Positions 1 to 6,590 of a stretch of 17,238 nucleotides of DNA are shown here, piece after piece. Under the pieces are notes generated by a model that ran no database searches, had not been told where the DNA came from, and saw only the letters and a list, made by a program, of their open reading frames with translations. The stretch comes from an uncultured Collinsella sp. (GTDB taxonomy: Bacteria > Actinomycetota > Coriobacteriia > Coriobacteriales > Coriobacteriaceae), in the NCBI GenBank assembly GCA_902494295.1, contig CABUSL010000030.1:1-17238 (forward strand), in the 5' to 3' direction. Position numbers and translations under genes: made by a program. Within the stretch, counting starts at the first letter, position 1, and each line of letters opens with the position of its first letter.

Positions 1-34
1 AGTTTACGTTTTGCCGAATACACAGGAGTTTTCT

Positions 35-424
35 ATGTCGGGTTCTTCGGTCCGCATGTACCGAGCCACGCTTCGCACAAACAGCGCACCGCCCAAGCTC
101 GTCGTCGTTGAAGCAGAATGTCTTTCGCCCGATGAGCGCACAGCATTTGCATTGCTATCAAGTCGCGTCGCCGCCGTTCTGGTCCCTTGCCCGGCGCAAG
201 GTGAACTTGCCATCCAATGCCAAGCGCACAGCTGCTCGCTCAAGCAGGCTGCCGTAATCGCAACCAGCCAACGCGGCCTGCCGCTCCTTTTAGAAGCCGA
301 CATCGCACTCGCCCTTCGTGGCGCCGGATACGAAAACGAGACCGCCGCCGACATGGTCTTTAAACCACGATCGAGCGGCGGCCTCGCAGCAGCCATTGAA
401 TATGCGTGCAGGCTCGTTGCCTAA
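35..424 (+). CDS. small hypothetical protein, 129 aa
   Basis: I do not recognise this protein. The ATG at 35 is chosen because AGGAG at 24-28 lies six bases upstream; a TTG at 11 is in frame but has no room for a ribosome site in the visible sequence. The product is a soluble-looking, alanine-rich chain without a signal peptide or membrane helix. Three cysteines (in VPCPAQ, IQCQAH and HSCSLK) fall in the middle third and a fourth lies near the C-terminus, but they form no standard metal-binding spacing. The gene converges on the DUF1648 gene, with only nine bases between the stop codons and no clear terminator. Its upstream context is outside the window, so operon membership is unknown. Coding status is supported by the ribosome site and uninterrupted length only. 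Confidence 0.6.
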   Translation: MSGSSVRMYRATLRTNSAPPKLVVVEAECLSPDERTAFALLSSRVAAVLVPCPAQGELAIQCQAHSCSLKQAAVIATSQRGLPLLLEADIALALRGAGYENETAADMVFKPRSSGGLAAAIEYACRLVA

Positions 425-433
425 AAGGACAAG

Positions 434-817
434 CTAGAAACCAAAGCCAAAGCCCGTTCCAGTAATCGCCGAATACATAAAGTAGACGTTGACCACGTTG
501 AGAAACACACCCGTGATGCAACCGTTGCGCAGGTAGCGCTCGCACACGATGCGCGCCATGGCGGCGGAATCATCATTGTTTTTAGCCTGGCGTCCTGCCG
601 TAAAGTACGTCGCCACGCTCAGCAGCAGGTTGAGCACCGGCAGCGCCAGCAGCTCGTAGCTCTTGCCCCAGCGCGTCACCTCACCGGCCGCGTTAAACTT
701 CGTTGCCACCTCGGGACCAATGTTGGGGATAACACACGCTGCAACCACCAGCGGAATCACCGCAAGCACGAGCAGCGCAATACCCATGTAGCCAGCTTTT
801 TTGCCATATTTAAACAT
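434..817 (-). CDS. DUF1648-type integral membrane protein, 127 aa
   Basis: A small membrane protein with three predicted helices at about residues 9-31, 54-74 and 97-119. Between helices 1 and 2 is the stretch PNIGPEVATKFNAAGEVTRW (31-50) followed by GKS, which fits the DUF1648 signature (P-x-x-x-P-x-x-x-x-[HK]-[FW]-[ND]-x-x-G-x-x-x-x-W-G-[KS]) found in SdpI-like immunity and related membrane proteins. The family is known only loosely, and a transport or immunity role would be inference. The C-terminus ends in a short glycine/phenylalanine repeat (GFGFGF). Its AAGGA ribosome site (826-830 on the complement) overlaps the ychF stop codon and the genes are 11 bases apart, so it is probably co-transcribed and translationally coupled with ychF. 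Confidence 0.75.
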   Translation of the reverse strand: MFKYGKKAGYMGIALLVLAVIPLVVAACVIPNIGPEVATKFNAAGEVTRWGKSYELLALPVLNLLLSVATYFTAGRQAKNNDDSAAMARIVCERYLRNGCITGVFLNVVNVYFMYSAITGTGFGFGF

Positions 818-828
818 GCACGTCGTCC

Positions 829-1905
829 TTACACGTTAAAGCGGAAGTGCACGACGTCACCATCGGCCATGACATAGTCCTTGCCCTCAATACGCAGCTT
901 GCCGGCGGCCTTGGCGCCCTGCTCGCCGCCGAGCTCGATGTAGTCGTCGTAGCCAATGACCTCGGCCTTAATAAAGCCGCGCTCAAAGTCGGTATGGATG
1001 ACACCGGCAGCCTGCGGCGCGGTCGCGCCCTGACGAACCGTCCAGGCCTTGACCTCCATCTCGCCAGCCGTAAAGAACGACTGCAGGCCGAGCAGCTTGT
1101 AAGCTGCCTGCGCGAGCACGTCCAGACCGGGCTGCTCCAGGCCCAGGCTCTCCAGGTAGTCGGCGGCGTCCTCGGGGTCGAGCTCGGAAAGCTCGGCCTC
1201 GATCTTGGCGCAGATAGGCAGCGGCTTGACGCCATCGATGGGCGCCAGATCGTCGTTGAGCATATCCTCGTCCACGTTGGCCACATACAAGATGGGCTTC
1301 ATAGTGAGCAGGAACAGACCCTTGGCGGCGGCACGCTCCTCGTCGGTCATCTCCATGGACGCGGCGCGCTTGCCTTCGTTGAGCCAGGCAAGCAGGCGCT
1401 TGGCCACCTCGAACTTGGGCATGAGCTCCTTGTCGCGCTTGGCCTCCTTCTCGAGCTTGGGCAGCTGCTTCTCGAGCGTGCCCATATCGGCCAGAATGAG
1501 CTCGGTCATGATGGTGTCGGCATCACCGGCGGGGTCGACGAACTCGCCCGTGCGGCCCACCTCACGCATGACGTTGGGGTCCTTAAAGTAGCGCACGACC
1601 TCGCAGATGGCGTCGGTCTCGCGGATGTTTGCCAAGAACTGGTTGCCCAGGCCCTCGCCCTCGTTGGCACCCTTCACCAGGCCAGCGATATCGACGAACT
1701 CGACCGTAGCCGGCACAATGCGGCCGGGGTTGACGATGTCGGCGAGCTTTTGCAGGCGGCTATCGGGCACATCGACGATGCCCACATTGGGGTCGATCGT
1801 GGCAAACGGGTAGTTGGCGGCAAGGCCGGTCTTTTTGGTAAGCGCGGTGAACAGCGTCGACTTGCCCACGTTGGGCAGGCCCACGATACCGATGGAAAGG
1901 GACAC
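829..1905 (-). CDS. ychF: redox-regulated ATPase YchF (Obg-like ATPase, OLA1 family), 358 aa
   Basis: Member of the TRAFAC GTPase class that binds ATP rather than GTP and associates with ribosomes. Visible motifs: the P-loop GLPNVGKS at residues 9-16, the G3 motif DIAG at 72-75, the YchF-specific run LVKGANEGEGLGNQFLANIR right after it, and NVDE at 210-213 in place of the GTPase NKxD, the substitution that gives ATP preference. A helical insert spans roughly 110-190 and a TGS domain occupies about 275-358, ending in FRFNV as usual. The GTG start at 1905 is preceded by AAGGAG five bases away; an in-frame upstream extension exists but is low-complexity Ser/Arg-rich sequence unlike the family. 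Length matches the usual 360-365 aa. It lies upstream of the DUF1648 gene in what looks like a two-gene operon. Confidence 0.97.
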   Translation of the reverse strand: MSLSIGIVGLPNVGKSTLFTALTKKTGLAANYPFATIDPNVGIVDVPDSRLQKLADIVNPGRIVPATVEFVDIAGLVKGANEGEGLGNQFLANIRETDAICEVVRYFKDPNVMREVGRTGEFVDPAGDADTIMTELILADMGTLEKQLPKLEKEAKRDKELMPKFEVAKRLLAWLNEGKRAASMEMTDEERAAAKGLFLLTMKPILYVANVDEDMLNDDLAPIDGVKPLPICAKIEAELSELDPEDAADYLESLGLEQPGLDVLAQAAYKLLGLQSFFTAGEMEVKAWTVRQGATAPQAAGVIHTDFERGFIKAEVIGYDDYIELGGEQGAKAAGKLRIEGKDYVMADGDVVHFRFNV

Positions 1906-1942
1906 GACAGCTCCTTTTGGTACAGGTACTTCAAACTGCATA

Positions 1943-1948
1943 AGTATA
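1943..1948 (-). promoter_or_regulatory. candidate -10 box of ychF promoter
   Basis: On the complement the sequence TATACT lies about 40 bases upstream of the ychF GTG. The same hexamer is the apparent -10 of the tRNA-Glu gene and of the dehydrogenase gene in this window. The only -35 candidate at 18-bp spacing is a poor TTCGCC, so the assignment rests on the -10 alone. Confidence 0.35.
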
Positions 1949-2032
1949 GCGCCGCCGCAGCATCCGGGCGAATCCGGACACCACGACGGCGCAAATGAAG
2001 CAGAGATGCGTGAGGGTTCGAGACAGTAATCC

Positions 2033-3376
2033 TTACTTAAGCTCGGGCCAGAAATCCTTGTTGGCCTCGATGAGCTCGTCCAGGATCTGCTTGGCAACGC
2101 TTGCCGAAGGAATGGTCTTGGAGAGCGTGAGCGCCTGCCAGAGCTTCTGGTAGCTGCCCTCGACCCAAGCCTGGACAACGAGCTTCTCGACGGAAACCTG
2201 CTGCTCCATCAGGCCCTTCTGGAACTGCGGAATCGGGCCCTGGCAGATCTTCTCAAAGCCGTTGGAACCGACGATGCAAGGCACCTCGACCATGGCCGTC
2301 GGGTCGAAGTTGGGCACAGCGCCATCGTTGGGGACGATCAGCAGGAAGCGCTCGAGCGTGTTCTCGGCCAGTGCGCAGGCAAGGTCGACGATGTAGTTGG
2401 CATGTACATCTGGCTCAAAGCCGCCGTCTTTAGCCGTACCCTTGGCGATGATGTCGCGGCAAGCGCCAAAGACCTTCTTCTCGCGGCCGTCCATAACCTC
2501 ATTGGCGCGAGTGTAGTTGGGGTCAGACGTCTCGACGACATAGTCCGGGTACAGGTAATACTTGAGGTAGGTATTGGGAATCGTCTCGGGATCGACAGCA
2601 TAGACATCCTTGGCCTTGCCGAAGGTGTGAATCCAGCTCTCCTCGACATGCTGCTCCTTACCGGCCTCGTGCTCGATGCCGTCCAGGTAGCCGTTCTTAG
2701 CCATGTGCTCCTTAATCTGCGGCATGAGGTCGTTGCCGTCCTTGTCGTAGATCTTGCTCCACCAACCAAAGTGGTTGAGGCCGTAGTAGCTATACTGCAG
2801 CTCGCGACGATCCTTGATGCCGCACATACGGCTCATCTTATCCATAAGGTCGATCGGCATGTCGCAGATGTTGATGATGCGGCTGTTGGGGCGCAGCACG
2901 CGGCAGGCCTCGGCGACGATGGCCGCGGGGTTGGAGTAGTTGAGCATCCAGGCGTTGGGGCTGTACTTCTCCATGTAGTCGAGGATCTCGATGACACCAC
3001 CGATGGAGCGCATGCCGTAGGCGATACCGCCGGCACCGCAGGTCTCTTGGCCAACGCAGCCGTACTTGAGAGGAATCTTCTCGTCGAGCTCACGCATGGC
3101 GTACAGGCCGACGCGGATGTGAGCAAGGACGAAATCGGTCCCGGTGAATGCGGTCTCGGGGTCGGTGGTGTAGCTAAACTCAACCTCGGGGGCGTTCTCG
3201 TGGAAGTAGATCTCGCAGGCCTTGGCCACGGTCTCCTGGCGCTCGGCGTTGTTATCGTAGAAGGTCACCTTGTTGACCGGAAAGCGGTCGCGCTCCTCAA
3301 GCAGCATCAGAGCGATGCCCGGGGTGAAGGTAGAGCCACCGCCGGCAATGGTCACGGCATAGTTTTTCTTGGACAT
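2033..3376 (-). CDS. 6-phospho-alpha-glucosidase, glycoside hydrolase family 4, 447 aa
   Basis: Cytoplasmic NAD+- and Mn2+-dependent hydrolase that splits phosphorylated alpha-glucosides to glucose-6-phosphate and the aglycone by the GH4 oxidation/elimination mechanism. The Rossmann start IAGGGST lies at residues 10-16. C171-D172-M173-P174 is the CDMP signature typical of 6-phospho-alpha-glucosidases (beta-specific enzymes usually have CNxP). In the well-studied GlvA/AglB/MalH enzymes C171 and H202 bind Mn2+ and D172 is the acid, and here C171, D172 and H202 fall at the same numbers. The segment IPNTYLKYY around 266-274 probably carries the catalytic tyrosine. Length is standard. The ATG at 3376 follows AGGAGG with good spacing. 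It lies downstream of the PTS permease, 155 bp away, with a 12-bp inverted repeat between them. The exact sugar (maltose, isomaltulose and other sucrose isomers, trehalulose, maltitol) cannot be read from sequence. Confidence 0.95.
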   Translation of the reverse strand: MSKKNYAVTIAGGGSTFTPGIALMLLEERDRFPVNKVTFYDNNAERQETVAKACEIYFHENAPEVEFSYTTDPETAFTGTDFVLAHIRVGLYAMRELDEKIPLKYGCVGQETCGAGGIAYGMRSIGGVIEILDYMEKYSPNAWMLNYSNPAAIVAEACRVLRPNSRIINICDMPIDLMDKMSRMCGIKDRRELQYSYYGLNHFGWWSKIYDKDGNDLMPQIKEHMAKNGYLDGIEHEAGKEQHVEESWIHTFGKAKDVYAVDPETIPNTYLKYYLYPDYVVETSDPNYTRANEVMDGREKKVFGACRDIIAKGTAKDGGFEPDVHANYIVDLACALAENTLERFLLIVPNDGAVPNFDPTAMVEVPCIVGSNGFEKICQGPIPQFQKGLMEQQVSVEKLVVQAWVEGSYQKLWQALTLSKTIPSASVAKQILDELIEANKDFWPELK

Positions 3377-3473
3377 GATGTCCTCCTCATTCTGGCCGCT
3401 TGCTCAATCCATCCCCGTACGCGGCCTGCACGGTTTGGAATTGTTACCTAGAAGTGGAGTTTTTTATCTCTAG

Positions 3474-3513
3474 AATCGGCCTTGCGGTGCATACCGGCTC
3501 TGCAAGGCCGATT
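3474..3513. repeat. perfect 12-bp inverted repeat between PTS and GH4 genes
   Basis: AATCGGCCTTGC at 3474-3485 is exactly complementary to GCAAGGCCGATT at 3502-3513, with a 16-base loop. In the direction of the PTS and GH4 genes (minus) the stem is followed by CTAGAGATAAAAAAC, which is A-rich rather than U-rich, so it is not a classical intrinsic terminator. A role in mRNA processing, 3'-end protection of the PTS message or attenuation would fit better. Confidence 0.7.
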
Positions 3514-3531
3514 GTTTCGATGGACGATGGT

Positions 3532-5142
3532 TTACAGAAGAGTCTCGAACTTCAGAAGACTCTCGAACTTCTCGCGAACCTGCGGGACGCTAAGGCCGAC
3601 GATGACCTGGATTGACTGACCTTGGACCACCAAGCCATGCGTACCAATCGCCTTGAAGGAAGCCTCGGGTGCAACGACGCTCTTGTCCTTGACGTTAACG
3701 CGCAGACGGGCAGCGCAGTTCGTTACATCGATGATGTTATCCGTGCCACCGAGCAGATCGAGGATGTTCTCGGCAAGCACCAAGCGCTCATCATCTTTAC
3801 TCTGGGCGACCGATTTGCCAGCAGCAGCACCGCCCTGCTTTTGCTTGTAGTCGGCCTTGGACTTGAGCTCGACCTCAACATCGTCATCCTCGCGACCGGG
3901 GGTCTTAAAGTCGAACTTGACGATCAGGAAACGGAAGACCACGACCCAAAGGGCGGTAAAGCACAGACCGACAAGGATGGAGATGGCGTACTGCAGACCG
4001 TGTGCGGCCCAAAGGGGCAGCCAGTCCCACGAGAGCATCGAGATGATGCCGCCGTCGAAGATGCCCACGACGCCAAGGAGGTTTTGAGCCATGCAGCCAA
4101 GCGCTCCGAGCACGCAGTGGACGACGAACAGGCCGGGTGCGATGAACAGGAAGGTGAAGTCAAGCGGCTCGGTGATACCGCAAAGCATAGCGGTAAGGGT
4201 GACCGGGATCAGCAGAGCCTTGACGCGCTGCTTGCGCTCGGGTTTGGCGGTCATATAAAACGCAATGGCGACGCCAAGCGAGCCGAAGACCTTAGTCCAA
4301 CCAGGGCAGGTATAGGCAGCCCAGGGTGCGGCATCCTTAAGAGCAATGCTCGGATCGGCAGCCAGTTGGGGCAGGATGTTGGCCCAAGCAGCAAAGATGC
4401 CGCCGTTGACCGCCGCGTTGTCGTAATAGAACGGCGTATAGATAAAGTGGTGCAGGCCTGTAGGGATCAGCACGCGCTCGAAGAAAGCAAAGACACCCAC
4501 GCCAAACGTACCGGCGGAAAGGATGAATCCCTGGAAGGCGGAGATAGCAGCCTGAACATGCGGCCACACCAGGCAGGCGATAAGAGCGACCGGAACCATA
4601 ACGAAGAAACCGATCATATAGATGAACACGGAACCCGAGAACACGCCCAACCACTCGGGGAGCTCGGTGTCGAAGAACTTGTTATGCAGCATCGTGGCGA
4701 TACCAGAGATAATGAGCGCGCCCATGATGCCCATGTCAAGCGTTTTGATGCTTGCGATAGTGGCAAGACCAGTACCGCTGCCCGCCTCGACAGAATAGTC
4801 GACACCAAAGACAGGGCCCCACTGCCCCAAGATTGTGCTTACAAAGTAGTTGAAGGTAAGGTAGATGGCCAAAGCCTCCATGCAGCAGCGAGCGTTCTGC
4901 TTGTTCGCGAGCGAGATTGGCAACGCTACGCAAAACAGCAACGGCATCTGGTTAAAGAGCGTCCAACCACCCTGGAGCAGCACATTCCAGCAATCAAACC
5001 AAAGATGGCCCGCAGTGGCCATCTCGCCAAAGATCGCCTCGGTGGTAAACAACGTACCCAGGCCGACGACGATTCCGGAAAATGCGAAAAGAATTGCAGG
5101 CGTGTACATTGCACCGCCGAAACGTTGTATCTTTTGCATCAT
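3532..5142 (-). CDS. PTS alpha-glucoside transporter subunit IICB, 536 aa
   Basis: Membrane permease of the phosphotransferase system, Glc/alpha-glucoside family, closest in pattern to MalP/GlvC/AglA. It imports and phosphorylates an alpha-glucoside for the GH4 enzyme encoded downstream. The EIIC domain covers about residues 1-410 with about ten hydrophobic segments; the N-terminus MMQKIQRFGGAM is characteristic of the family, IPTGLHHF is at 226-233 and the GITEP substrate-site loop at 322-326. A charged linker (415-455) leads to the EIIB domain (about 455-536), whose phosphorylated cysteine is C476 in VTNCAARLR. No EIIA domain is present, so a Crr-type EIIA from elsewhere is needed. The ATG at 5142 is chosen for the family N-terminus and the AGAGGGGG ribosome site; in-frame starts at 5166 and 5193 lack one. 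Confidence 0.95.
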   Translation of the reverse strand: MMQKIQRFGGAMYTPAILFAFSGIVVGLGTLFTTEAIFGEMATAGHLWFDCWNVLLQGGWTLFNQMPLLFCVALPISLANKQNARCCMEALAIYLTFNYFVSTILGQWGPVFGVDYSVEAGSGTGLATIASIKTLDMGIMGALIISGIATMLHNKFFDTELPEWLGVFSGSVFIYMIGFFVMVPVALIACLVWPHVQAAISAFQGFILSAGTFGVGVFAFFERVLIPTGLHHFIYTPFYYDNAAVNGGIFAAWANILPQLAADPSIALKDAAPWAAYTCPGWTKVFGSLGVAIAFYMTAKPERKQRVKALLIPVTLTAMLCGITEPLDFTFLFIAPGLFVVHCVLGALGCMAQNLLGVVGIFDGGIISMLSWDWLPLWAAHGLQYAISILVGLCFTALWVVVFRFLIVKFDFKTPGREDDDVEVELKSKADYKQKQGGAAAGKSVAQSKDDERLVLAENILDLLGGTDNIIDVTNCAARLRVNVKDKSVVAPEASFKAIGTHGLVVQGQSIQVIVGLSVPQVREKFESLLKFETLL

Positions 5143-5287
5143 GACGGGGAATCCCCCTCTCTTCATTCGGAGCGACTGCGGTTTTGGCTTCACTCGAGAC
5201 CGCAGACGCGCCGTTTGCGTGTACCTCGTGCAATAGGACGGGTGGGCCCGCTTCCCTGACTTCTTGCGCTTCTATTTTTATCATATC

Positions 5288-5303
5288 ACTTATCTAGACA
5301 AGT
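5288..5303. promoter_or_regulatory. operator-like palindrome O1 upstream of the PTS gene
   Basis: ACTTATCTAGACAAGT is a 16-bp palindrome with one mismatch from the perfect form ACTTGTCTAGACAAGT. It lies about 145 bp upstream of the PTS start in the divergent region. The form recalls HutC-subfamily GntR operators; from memory the DasR/NagR dre consensus is close to ACTGGTCTAGACCAGT. It is most simply a binding site of the GntR/HutC regulator at 6591-7346. Confidence 0.6.
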
Positions 5304-5324
5304 TAGCATAAATACTACGGTCGA

Positions 5325-5353
5325 TAAACGGTTGATTATTGGCCGTAAACGGT
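5325..5353. repeat. direct repeat TAAACGGT, two copies 21 bp apart
   Basis: TAAACGGT occurs at 5325-5332 and 5346-5353, with similar flanks (CGATAAACGGTTGATT and CGTAAACGGTATATG). The 21-bp step is about two helical turns, so two protomers would bind on one face of the DNA. The repeats lie between O1 and the dehydrogenase promoters and differ from the TGTCTA palindromes, so they could serve a second regulator. Confidence 0.4.
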
Positions 5354-5380
5354 ATATGTCCAGTATTTCGCCTGTTAAAT

Positions 5381-5408
5381 CTGACATAGCTGATGGCTGC
5401 ATTATAAA
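5381..5408 (+). promoter_or_regulatory. candidate promoter P1 of the dehydrogenase gene
   Basis: CTGACA at 5381-5386 (five of six matches to TTGACA) is separated by 16 bp from TATAAA at 5403-5408 (five of six matches to TATAAT). Transcription would start near 5415, so that both O2 and O3 fall just downstream of the start, a position suited to repression. Confidence 0.45.
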
Positions 5409-5418
5409 TTTCTTTTCT

Positions 5419-5434
5419 ACTTGTCTAGATGTGC
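5419..5434. promoter_or_regulatory. operator-like half-site O2
   Basis: ACTTGTCTAGATGTGC keeps the first eleven bases of the palindrome ACTTGTCTAGACAAGT seen in O1, but its right half is degenerate. It is immediately followed by O3, so the two may act together as a compound site for the GntR/HutC regulator. Confidence 0.5.
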
Positions 5435-5463
5435 TTGTCTATATCTATAGACATACCTATACT
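5435..5463 (+). promoter_or_regulatory. candidate promoter P2 with operator O3 in its spacer
   Basis: TTGTCT at 5435-5440 and TATACT at 5458-5463 are spaced by 17 bp, and the -10 matches the TATACT boxes of ychF and tRNA-Glu. The inverted repeat TGTCTATA (5436-5443), TC, TATAGACA (5446-5453) overlaps the -35 and fills most of the spacer. A repressor on this palindrome would block RNA polymerase directly. The ribosome site of the dehydrogenase (AAGGAG at 5489-5494) is about 25 bases further on. Confidence 0.55.
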
Positions 5464-5499
5464 TCATTACAACATCCACCGCCACGTTAAGGAGTCACC

Positions 5500-6525
5500 A
5501 TGAAAAGCGCGGTCTTCTATGGAAAGCACGATCTCAGGGTCGAGGATTCGACAAAACCGACCGTGGGCAAGCGTGACGTTCTGATCAACGTCAAAGCTTG
5601 CGGCGTCTGCGGTACCGACGTTCATATCTATGAAGGCGACAAGGGTGCAGCCGACGTTACCCCGCCCACGATCCTTGGTCATGAGTTTGCGGGCGTTGTC
5701 GAGGCCGTGGGCAGCGATGTCACCGGCTTTAAACCGGGCGATCGCGTGTGCATCGACCCAAACCATCCCTGCGGCTGCTGCGAACCCTGCCGCGACGGAA
5801 TCAACCACTACTGCGAGCATATGACCGGTTACGGCACCACCGTTAACGGCGGCTTTGCCGAGTACTGCTCCGTCGATATGCAGCAAGTCTACAAGTTGGG
5901 CGATCACACCAGCTTCGAGCAGGGCGCCATGACCGAGCCCGTCGCCTGCTGCCTGCACGGCATCGATATGTGCAACATCAAGCCCGGCAGCACAGTTGTC
6001 GTTATCGGCGGTGGCATGATCGGTCTGCTCATGATGCAGCTTGCTAAAAACGCCGGCGCCACCAAGGTTGTCTTGCTCGAGCCCGTCGAAGGCAAGCGCG
6101 AGGTTGCGCTCAAACTCGGCGCCGACCTGGCAATTGATTCCATCCACGAAGACGTCCCGGCCCGCCTGAAGCAGGAGGGCGTCGGCAACGTCGATGTCGT
6201 TATCGAGTGTGTTGGCAAGCCCGTCACCATCGAGCAGGCCATCCAGATCGCCGGCCACAAGGCTACGGTCATGATGTTCGGCCTCACCAAGCCCGATGAG
6301 ACGATCACCGTCAAGCCCTTCGAGGTCTTCCAGAAGGAGCTTGTGCTTACTTCGTCCTACATCAACCCTTATACGCAGCGTCGCGCGCTCGAGCTCATCG
6401 ACTCTGGCAGGCTCGACGTATCCTCGATGGTCGCCAAGGTGGCTTCCCTCGACGAACTCGGCGCCATCCTGTCAGACCCAGCTCTGCGTGCCATGGGTAA
6501 ATATATAATCGACCCCAGCAAGTAA
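5500..6525 (+). CDS. zinc-dependent medium-chain dehydrogenase, polyol (sorbitol) dehydrogenase type, 341 aa
   Basis: Cytoplasmic NAD(P)-dependent MDR-family oxidoreductase. Catalytic zinc ligands are visible as C37 (CGVCGTD), H61-E62 (GHEFAG) and E146 (TEP). The structural zinc lobe is complete, C91-C94-C97-C105 with spacing 2-2-7. The Rossmann motif GGGMIG is at 170-175, and a glutamate at the end of the next strand (VVLLEP) hints at NAD preference. Length is normal for sorbitol/threonine dehydrogenase-like enzymes. The ATG follows AAGGAG by five bases. Its position opposite an alpha-glucoside PTS/GH4 pair and ahead of a GntR/HutC regulator suggests it oxidises a polyol or aglycone released from the transported glucoside, for example sorbitol from a glucosyl-sorbitol; that is inference. 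Alternatives are threonine or butanediol dehydrogenase. Confidence 0.88.
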   Translation: MKSAVFYGKHDLRVEDSTKPTVGKRDVLINVKACGVCGTDVHIYEGDKGAADVTPPTILGHEFAGVVEAVGSDVTGFKPGDRVCIDPNHPCGCCEPCRDGINHYCEHMTGYGTTVNGGFAEYCSVDMQQVYKLGDHTSFEQGAMTEPVACCLHGIDMCNIKPGSTVVVIGGGMIGLLMMQLAKNAGATKVVLLEPVEGKREVALKLGADLAIDSIHEDVPARLKQEGVGNVDVVIECVGKPVTIEQAIQIAGHKATVMMFGLTKPDETITVKPFEVFQKELVLTSSYINPYTQRRALELIDSGRLDVSSMVAKVASLDELGAILSDPALRAMGKYIIDPSK

Positions 6526-6539
6526 ATCGATCGACACCT

Positions 6540-6569
6540 GCGCGAGCGGTCCCCATCCACCGCTCGCGC
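6540..6569. repeat. perfect 11-bp intercistronic hairpin
   Basis: GCGCGAGCGGT at 6540-6550 pairs exactly with ACCGCTCGCGC at 6559-6569 around an eight-base loop. No U-tract follows (ACTCAGCTC), so full termination is unlikely. It lies between the dehydrogenase and the regulator and may stabilise the upstream message or lower regulator expression in a shared transcript. Confidence 0.65.
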
Positions 6570-6590
6570 ACTCAGCTCTAGGAGACCGTC

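Noticed and set aside
847..1998. Long plus-strand frame (383 codons) opposite ychF
   Set aside because: It is antisense to a certain ychF gene, rich in Leu/Gly/His/Val as expected from the complement of GC-rich codons, and has no recognisable domain.
1906..2178. N-terminal extension of ychF to an upstream start at 2178
   Set aside because: The extension would overlap the GH4 3' end and is Ser/Arg-rich without homology; the GTG at 1905 has an ideal AAGGAG.
2402..3451. 349-codon plus-strand frame opposite the GH4 gene
   Set aside because: Antisense shadow of a gene with complete catalytic motifs and no ribosome site of its own.
3622..5259. 545-codon plus-strand frame opposite the PTS gene
   Set aside because: It mirrors the EIICB gene, whose motifs (GITEP, the phosphocysteine C476) are unambiguous; the product would be a charged low-complexity chain without homology.
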